DNA of 64,000 nt from Lachnospiraceae bacterium. Its GTDB lineage: Bacteria; Bacillota; Clostridia; Lachnospirales; Lachnospiraceae. The notes below the pieces were generated by a model. The model made no database searches. It was not told where the DNA came from and saw nothing but the letters and a program-made list of their open reading frames with translations. The DNA is taken from contig CASJPF010000006.1 in the NCBI GenBank assembly GCA_949383255.1, positions 62,001 through 126,000 of the forward strand, given 5' to 3'. Positions 18,528-28,100 of this stretch are shown here, one piece after another. Both the position numbers and the translations under genes were made by a program. Each line of letters opens with the position of its first letter. The stretch's first letter is position 1.

Positions 18528-18598
18528 ATGAAATATGTCAGCAAGCTGACGGACACCCGGCGCGCGAGTAGGGGAAGTAATCTTCCCTACTCGATTAT
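18518..18598 (-). repeat. Two-hairpin intergenic repeat, family 1, copy B
   Basis: On the minus strand it reads ATAATCGAGTAGGG, then a hairpin GAGTAGGG/CCCTACTC. A second hairpin follows with outer arms GGGTGTC/GACACCC, inner arms GTCAGC/GCTGAC and the same TTCATTT bulge as copy A. It starts nine bases after the hybrid kinase stop. Its arm GGGTGTC also belongs to the neighbouring nested hairpin. Confidence 0.75.
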
Positions 18599-18606
18599 AT
18601 TTGAAG

Positions 18607-21600
18607 TTAATGCAATACGCGCTTTAAAGCGCTCATTAAATTATCAATATTGATCGGTTTGGCGATATGTCCATTCATACCACTTTTTAGAGCTTCCTGT
18701 TTATCTTCCTCAAAGGCGTTGGCTGTCATGGCAAGAATGGGAATGGATGCAAGCTGTGTGTTCTTTAATTTGCGGATAGCGCGGGTTGCCTCATAGCCAT
18801 TCATCACAGGCATTTGTACGTCCATCAGGATAAGTTGATAATAGCCCGGGGTTGATTTTTCTAGCATTTCGACAGCAATTTTCCCGTTTCCAGCAATCTC
18901 AACTGAAAATCCAGCTTCCTGCAAAATCTCAGCAGCGATTTCTTGGTTGAGTTCATTGTCTTCCACAAGTAAAAGGTGTTCTGCATGGAACATAGATGCT
19001 TTTTTGTCTGTGTCTGAATCATTTCCCTCTTCCGTGACTGCAATGGAGTGCAGACATTCCCGAAGCTCTGACAAGAATAGCGGCTTGCTGCAAAATGCTG
19101 TGACGCCAGCTTCTTTTGCTTCGTCTTCAATATCTTCCCAGTTGTATGCAGTCAAAACAATGATTGGTACATTTCCGCCGGTTTCCTTTTGGATTCTGCG
19201 TGCGACCTCAATTCCGTTCATGTCTGGCAGCAGCCAGTCAATAATATAGACAGAATAGAAGTCCTTGCGCATCACTGCCTGATGCGTGCGCAGCACAGCT
19301 TCCTTTCCAGAAAGAGTCCATTCCGCGCGCATTCCAATCTGTTGTAGCATATAGGAAACACTGTCACAAGTGTTAAAGTCGTCATCTACCACAAGTGCCC
19401 TGCATCCTTGTAATTCTGGGATTAACGGGGACTCTTTTACTTCTGAGCTGATGCGGAAGGTGAAAGAAACCGTAAATTCTGATCCGACATCTTGCTTACT
19501 TGTTACGCTGATGGAACCATTCATCATGTTGACAATGTTTTTGGTGATGGCCATGCCAAGTCCTGTTCCCTGAATACCGCTAATCGTAGAGTTGCGCTCT
19601 CGCTCAAACGGTTCAAAGATATGCTTGACAAAATCTTCGCTCATGCCAATACCAGTATCTTTTACTTGAAATTCATAGTTGGCATATCCTTCCTTGGCAC
19701 TTGGTTTTTCTGTAACCTTGATGCTAACAATACCTCCGGCAGTTGTGTATTTAATCGCATTGTTCAAAAGATTTAACAGTACTTGGTTTAATCGCAGTCG
19801 GTCACAATAGATTCTTTCATTCTGTACATCAATGGCATCCATGTACAGATCAAGCTGTTTGGAGTGGATGTCTGCTTGTATAATGTTGCGCAGTCCATGC
19901 AGGATTTCAGGAAGAGAGCAAAGCTGTTCAGACAACTGCATTTTGCCGCTTTCAATATGACTCATATCAAGTACATTGTTAATTAAATTCAACAAGTGGT
20001 TTCCAGAAGTCATAATCTTTTTGAGGTATCCCTCAACTTGGTCTGTATGTTCAATGCGGCTGAGTGCCAATGTAGTAAAGCCAATAATAGCGTTCATTGG
20101 TGTGCGGATGTCGTGCGACATATTGGAGAGAAAGATACTTTTTGCCTTGTTGGCATGATTTGCTTGTTGCAGTGCATCTTCCAGAATCGTTGTCTTTTCC
20201 ATTTCCTTACGAATCGCTTCGTCAATACTATGAAAACCAAGGACAATACCACAATTCTGGCTCCAGTCTCCAGCGCATACAGCTTTCATTTGGAAATAGC
20301 GCATTTCTCCATAACAGACAGTGCGGTAATTCACAGAATACACTTGTTTTTCAGCAAGTTTTTTCATTAGATTCTCTCGTGAAACTGCTTGATGGAGCAA
20401 TTCTTGATCTTCCTCGTAGACACATTGGTCTATATAGAGGTTAAGATTTTTCTCCATAAGAAGTTCACCATCAAAAAGTTTATCCAAAATCTTATAAGGA
20501 CAATCACTAATCCGAAGTGCCCTGCCTAGACCTGTATCCAGATCAAAAAAGCATACAAGATTGTAATCGATACTTAATGCATGAACAAGTTCCATCTGGC
20601 GCTGTTCTTCCTGTTTGTGTTTTTCTTCTTCATGCAATCTTTGCATAGTGCAATCCAACAAAAAACGCTGATATAACAGTTCTCCATTTTCTTGTATCAG
20701 TTTGATATTTCCCATAATATGCAACAGATCACCATTATTATGTCTTATGCGGTATGCCACATTAATACTGTCACCAATTTCCTTCAAGGACAGAATTCCT
20801 TCTTGTAGAAGTGGCCGATCCTCGTCTAGTACAGAAGGAGCAATCATATCAAAACCTGCTGCGATCATTTCTTCCTGTGATTCATATCCTAGAATTTTTA
20901 GGGCAGCGCCATTAATGCTGGTAATTCTGGATCCATCAACAGTATGACATAGAATGCCACAGTCCATTGTAGTGAAAATGGTTTCTAAGGCTTTGGTCTT
21001 GGCAATCAGCTGCTGTTTGTATTCGTTTTCCTGTGTGATATCAATACCAATACCGACGGTACCCATAACACTTCCATCCAGATCATATAAGGGGGATTTG
21101 TATGTTGTAAGTAGTCTTTCCCCATCGCTGGTCTGAACAATCTCTTCCGAGATACAAGTTTCCTTTCGTGTCATAACTTCCTGTTCCGATTCAATGCACG
21201 CGGGATCATCTTGTGCGACATCCCATATGTAAGCATGCTTGCGGCCTTCCACTTGCTCTTTGGTTTTGTTGACTGTTCGACAGAAACTATCATTGACCTT
21301 CTTGTGGATACCATCTTTGGTTTTGTACCAGACCAGATTTGGTACGCTGTTAATCGCGGATTCTAAGTATTGATTAGACTGCCAATAGTCTTTTTGTGTT
21401 TTGTAGTCTTGTTGCCATTTAACAAAATGAAAGGTAAGTTCTTCGTTAGACAACGGTAGTGTCCAAATATCATAGATTTCTGCAAGACATCCGTTCATCT
21501 CTGCCAGACAGGCAATCTGTTGCTTGTCTGCGAGAACAATCAGATTGGTAGTTTGTCTTTTTTCTGATAACAACATCTGCATTGTCGTGGCAGCATCCAT

Positions 21601-21771
21601 ATCGTGGAGATTCACAATAATAACATCCGCCTTTGAAATCATTGATTCGTAGGGCGTTTTACTCTCAAAATATTCATGTGTAAAATGTTCGAGAGGGGAT
21701 AGCTCCTCAATTAACTTAAATAGTTTGCGTTGTTTTCCCAAAAAAAAGAAATTGATATGGCAATGATACAT
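18607..21771 (-). CDS. Hybrid sensor histidine kinase with PAS domains and two receivers
   Basis: About 1054 residues with no membrane segment. Residues 1-120 look like a receiver whose phospho-acceptor position is Asn (VIIVNLHDMD). PAS-type domains follow at about 130-250, 262-385 and possibly 400-530. HisKA has SHDIRTPMNAIIGF with the histidine near 551, and the ATPase has DTGIGM and GTGLGMAI. Two normal receivers close the protein, one with VVDDDFN and IIDWLLPDMNG, the other with LVEDNELN and LMDVQMPVMNGYEATR. The frame opens five codons earlier at a TTG that is really part of the GGGAGGAAA ribosome site, so this ATG is the start. It lies downstream of a chemoreceptor and a solute-binding protein and probably senses related signals. 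No output regulator is seen nearby. Confidence 0.9.
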   Translation of the reverse strand: MYHCHINFFFLGKQRKLFKLIEELSPLEHFTHEYFESKTPYESMISKADVIIVNLHDMDAATTMQMLLSEKRQTTNLIVLADKQQIACLAEMNGCLAEIYDIWTLPLSNEELTFHFVKWQQDYKTQKDYWQSNQYLESAINSVPNLVWYKTKDGIHKKVNDSFCRTVNKTKEQVEGRKHAYIWDVAQDDPACIESEQEVMTRKETCISEEIVQTSDGERLLTTYKSPLYDLDGSVMGTVGIGIDITQENEYKQQLIAKTKALETIFTTMDCGILCHTVDGSRITSINGAALKILGYESQEEMIAAGFDMIAPSVLDEDRPLLQEGILSLKEIGDSINVAYRIRHNNGDLLHIMGNIKLIQENGELLYQRFLLDCTMQRLHEEEKHKQEEQRQMELVHALSIDYNLVCFFDLDTGLGRALRISDCPYKILDKLFDGELLMEKNLNLYIDQCVYEEDQELLHQAVSRENLMKKLAEKQVYSVNYRTVCYGEMRYFQMKAVCAGDWSQNCGIVLGFHSIDEAIRKEMEKTTILEDALQQANHANKAKSIFLSNMSHDIRTPMNAIIGFTTLALSRIEHTDQVEGYLKKIMTSGNHLLNLINNVLDMSHIESGKMQLSEQLCSLPEILHGLRNIIQADIHSKQLDLYMDAIDVQNERIYCDRLRLNQVLLNLLNNAIKYTTAGGIVSIKVTEKPSAKEGYANYEFQVKDTGIGMSEDFVKHIFEPFERERNSTISGIQGTGLGMAITKNIVNMMNGSISVTSKQDVGSEFTVSFTFRISSEVKESPLIPELQGCRALVVDDDFNTCDSVSYMLQQIGMRAEWTLSGKEAVLRTHQAVMRKDFYSVYIIDWLLPDMNGIEVARRIQKETGGNVPIIVLTAYNWEDIEDEAKEAGVTAFCSKPLFLSELRECLHSIAVTEEGNDSDTDKKASMFHAEHLLLVEDNELNQEIAAEILQEAGFSVEIAGNGKIAVEMLEKSTPGYYQLILMDVQMPVMNGYEATRAIRKLKNTQLASIPILAMTANAFEEDKQEALKSGMNGHIAKPINIDNLMSALKRVLH

Positions 21772-21841
21772 GTCATTTCCTCCCAAAGGCTCAATATTTT
21801 GAATTGGTATACATTACTAAAATAGAAAGCTTATATAAGCC

Positions 21842-21882
21842 ATAATTTGCAGCGCAGTGCAAAGTCCTGTCTAAACTGTAAC
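21842..21882 (-). repeat. Intergenic repeat, family 3, copy 1
   Basis: The minus strand reads GTTACAGTTTAG, seven bases, CTTTGCA, a short loop, then TGCAAATTAT, giving a TTTGCA/TGCAAA hairpin. It follows the chemoreceptor gene in the sense direction. A second copy in the same relative position follows the giant Big_2 gene. Confidence 0.65.
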
Positions 21883-21920
21883 TTATTTAGTTTCTATTTT
21901 AACAATCGTGTAGACGCATG

Positions 21921-23507
21921 TCAATACAAGTTGTCGAACACGACCGTTTCTCGATTTAAGTCTGCTACAATCTCTTGATTATCGTCCATTTGCTTGGTAA
22001 TATCCTCCATATCTTTGGCTAAGTTTTTGGTGTTATCTGCGACGCCCGCAATGCCGCCTGCACTGTCGCCGACTGCTTTTGTAATGGTATTAATGGAGTC
22101 TGCAATACCAGACATAGAATGTTTTAGACAGTTCGTTCTTTGGTAAAAGTTATTCATTGCGCGGCGAATGTAGGCGGCATCTTCTTTATATTGGCTTCCA
22201 GATGCCACAAACGCCTGAAATTCAGTTAGGACAGACTGACTCATATAATCTACAAGGTTCTGTGCATTCTCTGAGAGATTATGTACTGTGGCGGTGACAA
22301 CTGTGTTCATTTCCTGAATACGACTTGCAGTTTCTTGACTAGAATTAGCAAGGGCGCGCACCTCGTCTGCAACAATGGCAAATCCCCTGCCGGCGGTTCC
22401 TGCGTGTGCAGCTTCCACAGAGGCATTTAATGCAATGAGTTGTGTCTGTTGGGCAATTGCAAGAATCTCTCCTGTCAAAGTTTTAATTTGGTCTACGCTG
22501 TGGCTTTTTTCTATAGCATCATTTAGTGCGCCTAGAAGTTCTTTGGTTTTGCTATCTGTGTTTTTTGCGCTGGACTGTGCAGAGAGCTGCATTGCGTCGG
22601 CCCGCGTGTTCATTTGAACTGTATAGTCGCTAATGGTATTGCATTCCTCTGCAATATTGTGAACATCAAGCCGGATATCCTCCGCATTGTGATTGATAGT
22701 GGATACATTGCCTGCCACATTCTGAAAAGCAGAGGACAACGCTTCAGCAAGTGTGGAGAGGTCGGCGGCGCTTTTTTTTGAGGCACGTGTTCTTTTTAAG
22801 ACCTCTCCAGTCATTGTGTTAATGCGATTAGAGCTTTCCTGTATTGTCTGTAAGATGCTCTTGACTGGGCGAACAACATATTTGGTAATTAGTTTTAGAT
22901 CGGCAAAGACCAATAAAATACAGGCTGACGCCGCTGCAATTCCCACGGTCAGCGATATGAGATATACGGAGGCAAGCTGTTTTCGAGCGGTGGTGGTCTG
23001 TTCTTGAATAGAGGCGTTCAGCGCGTCAATATCAGTCTCTATAGCATGGGAAAACGTCGCCACATCACCATTTGCAAGGAGATAGGCGTCTTGTGTCTTG
23101 CGGCTGGCACTTGCACAAGCCAAATGAACAAGTGCATGTTTGAAGGAATCATAATCGGAGAGAAGCGATTGATAAGTCTTTTGATCCGTTGGAATGACAT
23201 ATTCTTGGTATTGCGTAAGCAGGTTGTCTAGGTGTGCTTCCTCTAATTTAATTTGCTGAACAAGAGTGGTCATAGTGGTGTAGTCTGTGGCAACGATGTG
23301 ACTCAAAGCCATTTTGTGAATATTCATGGAGGATTGGTAAATTTCAGCCAGACGGCTTTTGCCATCCATATAATTGTCGGCAATTTTGGAGGCACTCGCA
23401 TTTACATTGCGTATATTTGCAATCGAAATTATGTTTGATAAAAGCGCAACAATACCCAGAAGGGCAATGGGCAAGATTAACCGATGCTTTAAACTAATTG
23501 TTTTCAT
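21921..23507 (-). CDS. Methyl-accepting chemotaxis protein
   Basis: A 528-residue receptor. A membrane helix at about residues 7-29 precedes an extracellular helical bundle (about 30-178). A second helix at about 182-205 leads into a HAMP region (YVVRPVKSI) and a cytoplasmic signalling hairpin containing NASVEAAHAG and GRGFAIVADEVRALANSS, the conserved CheA/CheW-binding tip. AAAGGAGG lies just before this ATG; an earlier in-frame start at 23531 would place that site inside the gene. It is encoded about 55 bases after the solute-binding lipoprotein, so the lipoprotein may be its ligand-presenting partner. Its presence suggests a motile or otherwise Che-equipped organism. Confidence 0.9.
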   Translation of the reverse strand: MKTISLKHRLILPIALLGIVALLSNIISIANIRNVNASASKIADNYMDGKSRLAEIYQSSMNIHKMALSHIVATDYTTMTTLVQQIKLEEAHLDNLLTQYQEYVIPTDQKTYQSLLSDYDSFKHALVHLACASASRKTQDAYLLANGDVATFSHAIETDIDALNASIQEQTTTARKQLASVYLISLTVGIAAASACILLVFADLKLITKYVVRPVKSILQTIQESSNRINTMTGEVLKRTRASKKSAADLSTLAEALSSAFQNVAGNVSTINHNAEDIRLDVHNIAEECNTISDYTVQMNTRADAMQLSAQSSAKNTDSKTKELLGALNDAIEKSHSVDQIKTLTGEILAIAQQTQLIALNASVEAAHAGTAGRGFAIVADEVRALANSSQETASRIQEMNTVVTATVHNLSENAQNLVDYMSQSVLTEFQAFVASGSQYKEDAAYIRRAMNNFYQRTNCLKHSMSGIADSINTITKAVGDSAGGIAGVADNTKNLAKDMEDITKQMDDNQEIVADLNRETVVFDNLY

Positions 23508-23561
23508 GGAAACAAATCCTCCTTTGAGCATAAATCGTATTTTAATCGTTCTATTCTGTCG

Positions 23562-24809
23562 TTAGGGGGCAGTAATTCCTGCAACCATTTGGTCGAGTTG
23601 TTCTTGCAAGTCTTTTCCCGATGGATTTCCAGCTAGAATTTCGCCAGTAAATATAGTGACTGGGTCCCAGAATTTCCCTCCAATGCGTTGCAGACAGGAA
23701 AATTCAGACTGTTCTAGCAGGGCCGCAATTGCAAGGGAGTCTTGTACTTCCTTTGAGGCAGCCGCATTGCGGTTAGAAGGACCTTGACCACGCATCCGAA
23801 AACGCAGTTTTTGATTTTCTTCGTCAGCAATCCATGCAGCCAATTTAGCAGCCCATTTTCTCTGTTTAGAGTAGGCGTTTACGCCAATGAGTTTATAGCC
23901 AGAGAACGAAGCCATTTGTATTTGCTGTCCAGCACAAGTATAAGAAGGAAGCTTTGCAGCGCCAAAGCTACTGCCCCAAGCCTCTTCTACTGCAACGGCA
24001 TTCCACACGCCATTGACGCCCGCAATAATTGTGCCATTTTGTACGCCTTCCAGAAAACCGGCATCGTCTGTGCTAAGAAAGCCAGGATGTGCAGCAATCT
24101 CAAGCATGGACTGTGCAACATCGATTCCCTTAATATTGTTATCCACCGCATTCCAAGTACAATAATTGGTGATGCCATCATCATTTAATCCGACAGTGAG
24201 TCCCGTGTTGCCAAACAGGGAATAGATATACCAGCCAGAGGACCAATCCATAGAAAATTGGCTGCTGTGTTCCGCCGCAATCGCAAGGATTCGATCTAGC
24301 GATTGAATATCCTCATCTGAAAAATAATCCTTATTATAATATAGAAAGTATCCGTTGTCTGCTGTCAGTGGCAACGCGTACATTGTATCGTTTATAGAAG
24401 CCGCGACAACGGCTTCTGGCAGATTGGCCTCTCTGACAGAAGCGGCATCTTCAATAGGTTCTAATGCGCCTGCTGCGACAAGTGCATTTAGTTGGTCATC
24501 CGCAAAAGCAAACACATCTGCACCATTTTCTAAGTCTGCCATCAAAGCATCCATGCAGTGGCTTTCGCTTTGTGGTTGATAGGTAATGTTAAAATTTGCT
24601 TGTCCGCGATAAGTTTCTTCAAATGTATTGATTATCTGACGAAGCAGTTCTTCGTCTTCTGCTGCACCCCAGACAGTTAAGTCAACTGTGTTAGAAACTG
24701 GTGTTGAGGCAATTAGTTCTGTCTCAGAGACAGAGACTTCTTGTTGGCATCCAGTCAATAACAGGATTAATACAAGGAACAATAGATAGAATTTGCATTT
24801 TGTTTTCAT
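23562..24809 (-). CDS. Extracellular solute-binding lipoprotein (ABC-type sugar-binding family)
   Basis: A 415-residue lipoprotein. Residues 1-19 form a signal sequence ending in the lipobox LLTGC, so the mature protein is lipid-anchored outside the membrane. VDLTVWGAAEDEELLRQII and the later YALPLTADNGYFLYYNKDYF and FSGYKLIGVNAYSKQ are typical of family 1 solute-binding proteins for sugars. The start chosen has GGAGA seven bases upstream; MENI would be an alternative start four codons earlier. No permease or ATPase gene is adjacent. With a chemoreceptor and hybrid kinase directly downstream, a sensing role is more likely than transport, although a permease elsewhere could use it. Confidence 0.88.
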   Translation of the reverse strand: MKTKCKFYLLFLVLILLLTGCQQEVSVSETELIASTPVSNTVDLTVWGAAEDEELLRQIINTFEETYRGQANFNITYQPQSESHCMDALMADLENGADVFAFADDQLNALVAAGALEPIEDAASVREANLPEAVVAASINDTMYALPLTADNGYFLYYNKDYFSDEDIQSLDRILAIAAEHSSQFSMDWSSGWYIYSLFGNTGLTVGLNDDGITNYCTWNAVDNNIKGIDVAQSMLEIAAHPGFLSTDDAGFLEGVQNGTIIAGVNGVWNAVAVEEAWGSSFGAAKLPSYTCAGQQIQMASFSGYKLIGVNAYSKQRKWAAKLAAWIADEENQKLRFRMRGQGPSNRNAAASKEVQDSLAIAALLEQSEFSCLQRIGGKFWDPVTIFTGEILAGNPSGKDLQEQLDQMVAGITAP

Positions 24810-24882
24810 AATGTTCTCCATAAGAAATCGAAACTTTTTTAAATAAAAAAGAATGATTGTAAAAATTTAACTTGACAAAAAT

Positions 24883-24911
24883 AGAATAGCATTTTTTAAG
24901 AATTTTGGCAA
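24883..24911 (-). promoter_or_regulatory. Putative promoter of the sensory operon
   Basis: On the minus strand TTGCCA and TATTCT are separated by 17 bases, about 75 bases upstream of the solute-binding protein start. The whole 300-base divergent gap is very AT-rich. The opposite promoter for the giant Big_2 gene must lie here too, but no pair of hexamers stands out. Confidence 0.35.
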
Positions 24912-25108
24912 TCTGCAATTCATTGGTTAATTACCATATTACTACGTTTAGATTTGTAAAATTTCTATGAAATTTATGGAAAAACAGAAAAAAATATTAT
25001 AGAATAGACGAGGAAAAGTTTGGCAATTGGGATTTAGGGAAAATAGGCTTTTGGAGTTGGATTTGTAAGAAGATTTCAAGAGTCTGAAAAGTAATGAGGA
25101 GGAATAAA

Positions 25109-28100
25109 ATGCAGTACAAGGGATTGAAACGAATCAAGAGAGTAGCCGCTGTAATATTGTCGGTAGCTTTGATTACGACGGAACTTCCACAGACAGGAAT
25201 AGCTTATGCATCGGAGACAGATGAATATGAGACACAAATGACTGCAGGGCAGGAAGAATCCCCAACACATCAGGAGGGGAATACGACTACGTACGAAAGC
25301 GAAGAAGTAGAAGAAATAGAAGAAAGTGCAGAAGAATCGGAAATAGAACAGGATACTGGGACGGAGAGTGCCGAGTTTACAGAGGTAGAGAGCAGTACAG
25401 AGGCAATAAGTACAAAAACCACAGAGTTAGAGACAGAAAGCAGCACAGAAACAATAAGTGCGAAGCCTACAGAGACAGAGGGTAGCACAGAGACAGCAAG
25501 CACAGGGACAACAGAAATAGAGACAGAGAGTAGCACAGAGACGATAAGCACAGGGACAACAGAAACAGAGACAGAAAGTAGCACAGAGACGGCAGAGACG
25601 GAGAGCAATACAGAGACGGAAAGTGGTACAGAGGAAACAGAAACGGATACAATAGAGACAGAAGAAAACACGGAGACAGAGGGAACAGAAGACAGCACAG
25701 AATTAGAAACCACAGAACTTGAAACAATGGAACTTGAAACAGTTACAATTGAAACGACTGAAATGCAAACATCAGTTCCTGTGCCTGAAGTAGATGCGTC
25801 AGTATATATTTCTAAGTCAAAGAGAAATACAACATCGTTTGATGTTGTATCGGTTAGGGCTTATGCATCTGTGCAGGATCCTGTAGAAATTTCATCAAAT
25901 GAGTACAGAATAGAAAACAAAGATCAGTTTTTGGGTTTTCTTACTGGCAAGAATGATTATGATGGAAGTACAGTAACATTAGCTTGCAATATTGATATGA
26001 AATCAGAGCCTGCATATTATAGTGGTGGGTTTGCTGGCATTTTTGATGGTAATGGATATTCTATTCAGAATCTAAAAGTAGATCAAGGTTTGTTTCCAGT
26101 GATTCAATCGGGGGCAGTAGTTAAGAATTTACATATTAGCAATGCATCACTGACAGGAGAGCGTTCTGCGGGTGTTATTGCTGGACGCAATGATGGTATG
26201 ATTACCAATTGTGTGGTTACCGGAAATCTGGAGTCTACAAGTGATATGGATTTTACCGCCGGGATTGTAGGAGTAAATGAAGGAAATATCGAAAATTGTG
26301 TCTTTGCAGGAAGAATTACAGCATCTGCAAGTACTACGGATGCAGAAAAAGATATTGGTGGTATTGTCGGCAGAAACAATGGGGTAATCCAGAACTGTTA
26401 TACAGTGGGCAGCATTAATACAAAGGCAGCAGTTGTTGCTGGAATTGCTGGAACCAATACATCAAGGGAATCTGATAGTATTAAAAACTGTGCCAATTAC
26501 ATGAGTATTGAAGGTGCTTATATTGTAGCAGGTATCGTGGGCATAAATGAAGGAGAAGTCGCAGATTGTACGAACTATGGAGTAGTACGGCAGAAAAACA
26601 ATTCGCAGGAAATTGGTGAAGCGGGCGGTATTGTAGCACAGAATAAGTTAGGAACCATTCACGATTGTTATAACTATGCAGCGGTTAACGGAGAAGATAA
26701 AAATATTGGCGGTATTGCTGGATCAACATCCGGAGCAATTACAAGATGTGGAAATATTGGATCTGTAACTGGTTTGGCAAATGTCGGTGGTGTTGTAGGG
26801 TTATATAATGGGAATCGGGAGTACAGTATTGGTGAATGCTTTAATCAAGGAAGTATTAACGGCAGTGGCGGAACTACAAAATCAGTGGGGATTGGTGGTA
26901 TCTTAGGAAGTTCAGGGGAGAGTTATAGAGTACCAATTGAAAATTGTTATAACACAGGAAGTGTTCGTGCTGCCAAAACGTCACAGTATCTTGGCGGTAT
27001 AGCAGGAATCATCAAAAAAGGTTTTATATCCAACTGTTATCATGCTGGAAATATAACTGGTGAGGAAGGTTCTTATGCAGCAATGCTTGTGGGATTTTTT
27101 GGCAAGGAGGAAGATACTTCCTATACAAGCTGTCTTTATGTTGGTGATGAACATAGTATTGCATTTTACAGAGAAAAAGGTGGTGTTTCAGATGCGGAAA
27201 TGGCAAAGACTTCCAGTGCTCTAAAATCACAAGATGCAATTACAATTCTTGGAGGAAGTTTTTCTTCGGACAATAGTGGTATTAATGACGGATATCCTAT
27301 ACTAAGTGGTCAAGAGGAACCTGAATATTGGTATCCTGTAGTTTATGAGTTAAATGGTGGTTATTCAGGAAGTTCTTATTTTGAATTGATAAATAAAGGC
27401 AATTCTGTAAACAAACCTGAAGATCCGACAAAGAATTATGCAGAATTTCAGGGTTGGTATAGTGATGCGGGATTAAATGTTTCCTATAATTTTAATAATC
27501 AGGTGAATGCGCCAGTAACTTTATATGCAAAGTGGAAAAGTGCTACAATTGTGGAGGATATGGAACTGTTCCAAACCAGCATTGAGCTGATAAAAGGAGA
27601 AGAATATGCTATAAAAGTACGCTTTACACCAGAGAAAGCAGAAAATACAGAAATGGTGTGGGATTCTGATGATACATCAGTTGCTACAGTTGACGAAAAA
27701 GGAGTAATTAGAGCGGAGGCACCAGGCAGCGCAACAATTACAGGAACATTAAAGGACAACTCTCTATCAAAATCGCTAGAATTAAAAGTAACCGTTTCCA
27801 AAAAGGATAGCATTATCCATATTAGAAGAGTTGAAGATGGTGCAGAACTTGAGGATTTAGATATTGCAGTTAAGGAAACCATTGTACTTGAGGCAGTGAC
27901 AAAGGGGTTTTCGGACAATGCAGAAATTCAGTGGGGGCCCGGAAACAACGAATATGTTAAGATTTCGCCAAAAGCAAATACCCTAGGAACACCAAAAGCA
28001 GAAGTGACAGGGCTTAAGCCAACACCATCAGGAAGCCCTGTTAAAGTTAAGTTTACGGTTACTGATGGAGATACTATTTCTTCAAAAAGTGTTAACATTA

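Noticed and set aside
10314..18598. The inverted family 1 copies as terminal inverted repeats of a transposon.
   Set aside because: No transposase lies between them, no target duplication is visible at the ends, and each copy follows a gene in its sense direction, which explains the inversion.
25270..25713. A 147-residue open frame on the minus strand, rich in Ser and Val.
   Set aside because: It is the antisense shadow of the Thr/Glu-rich repeat, where the repeat composition avoids stops. It has no ribosome site or domain.
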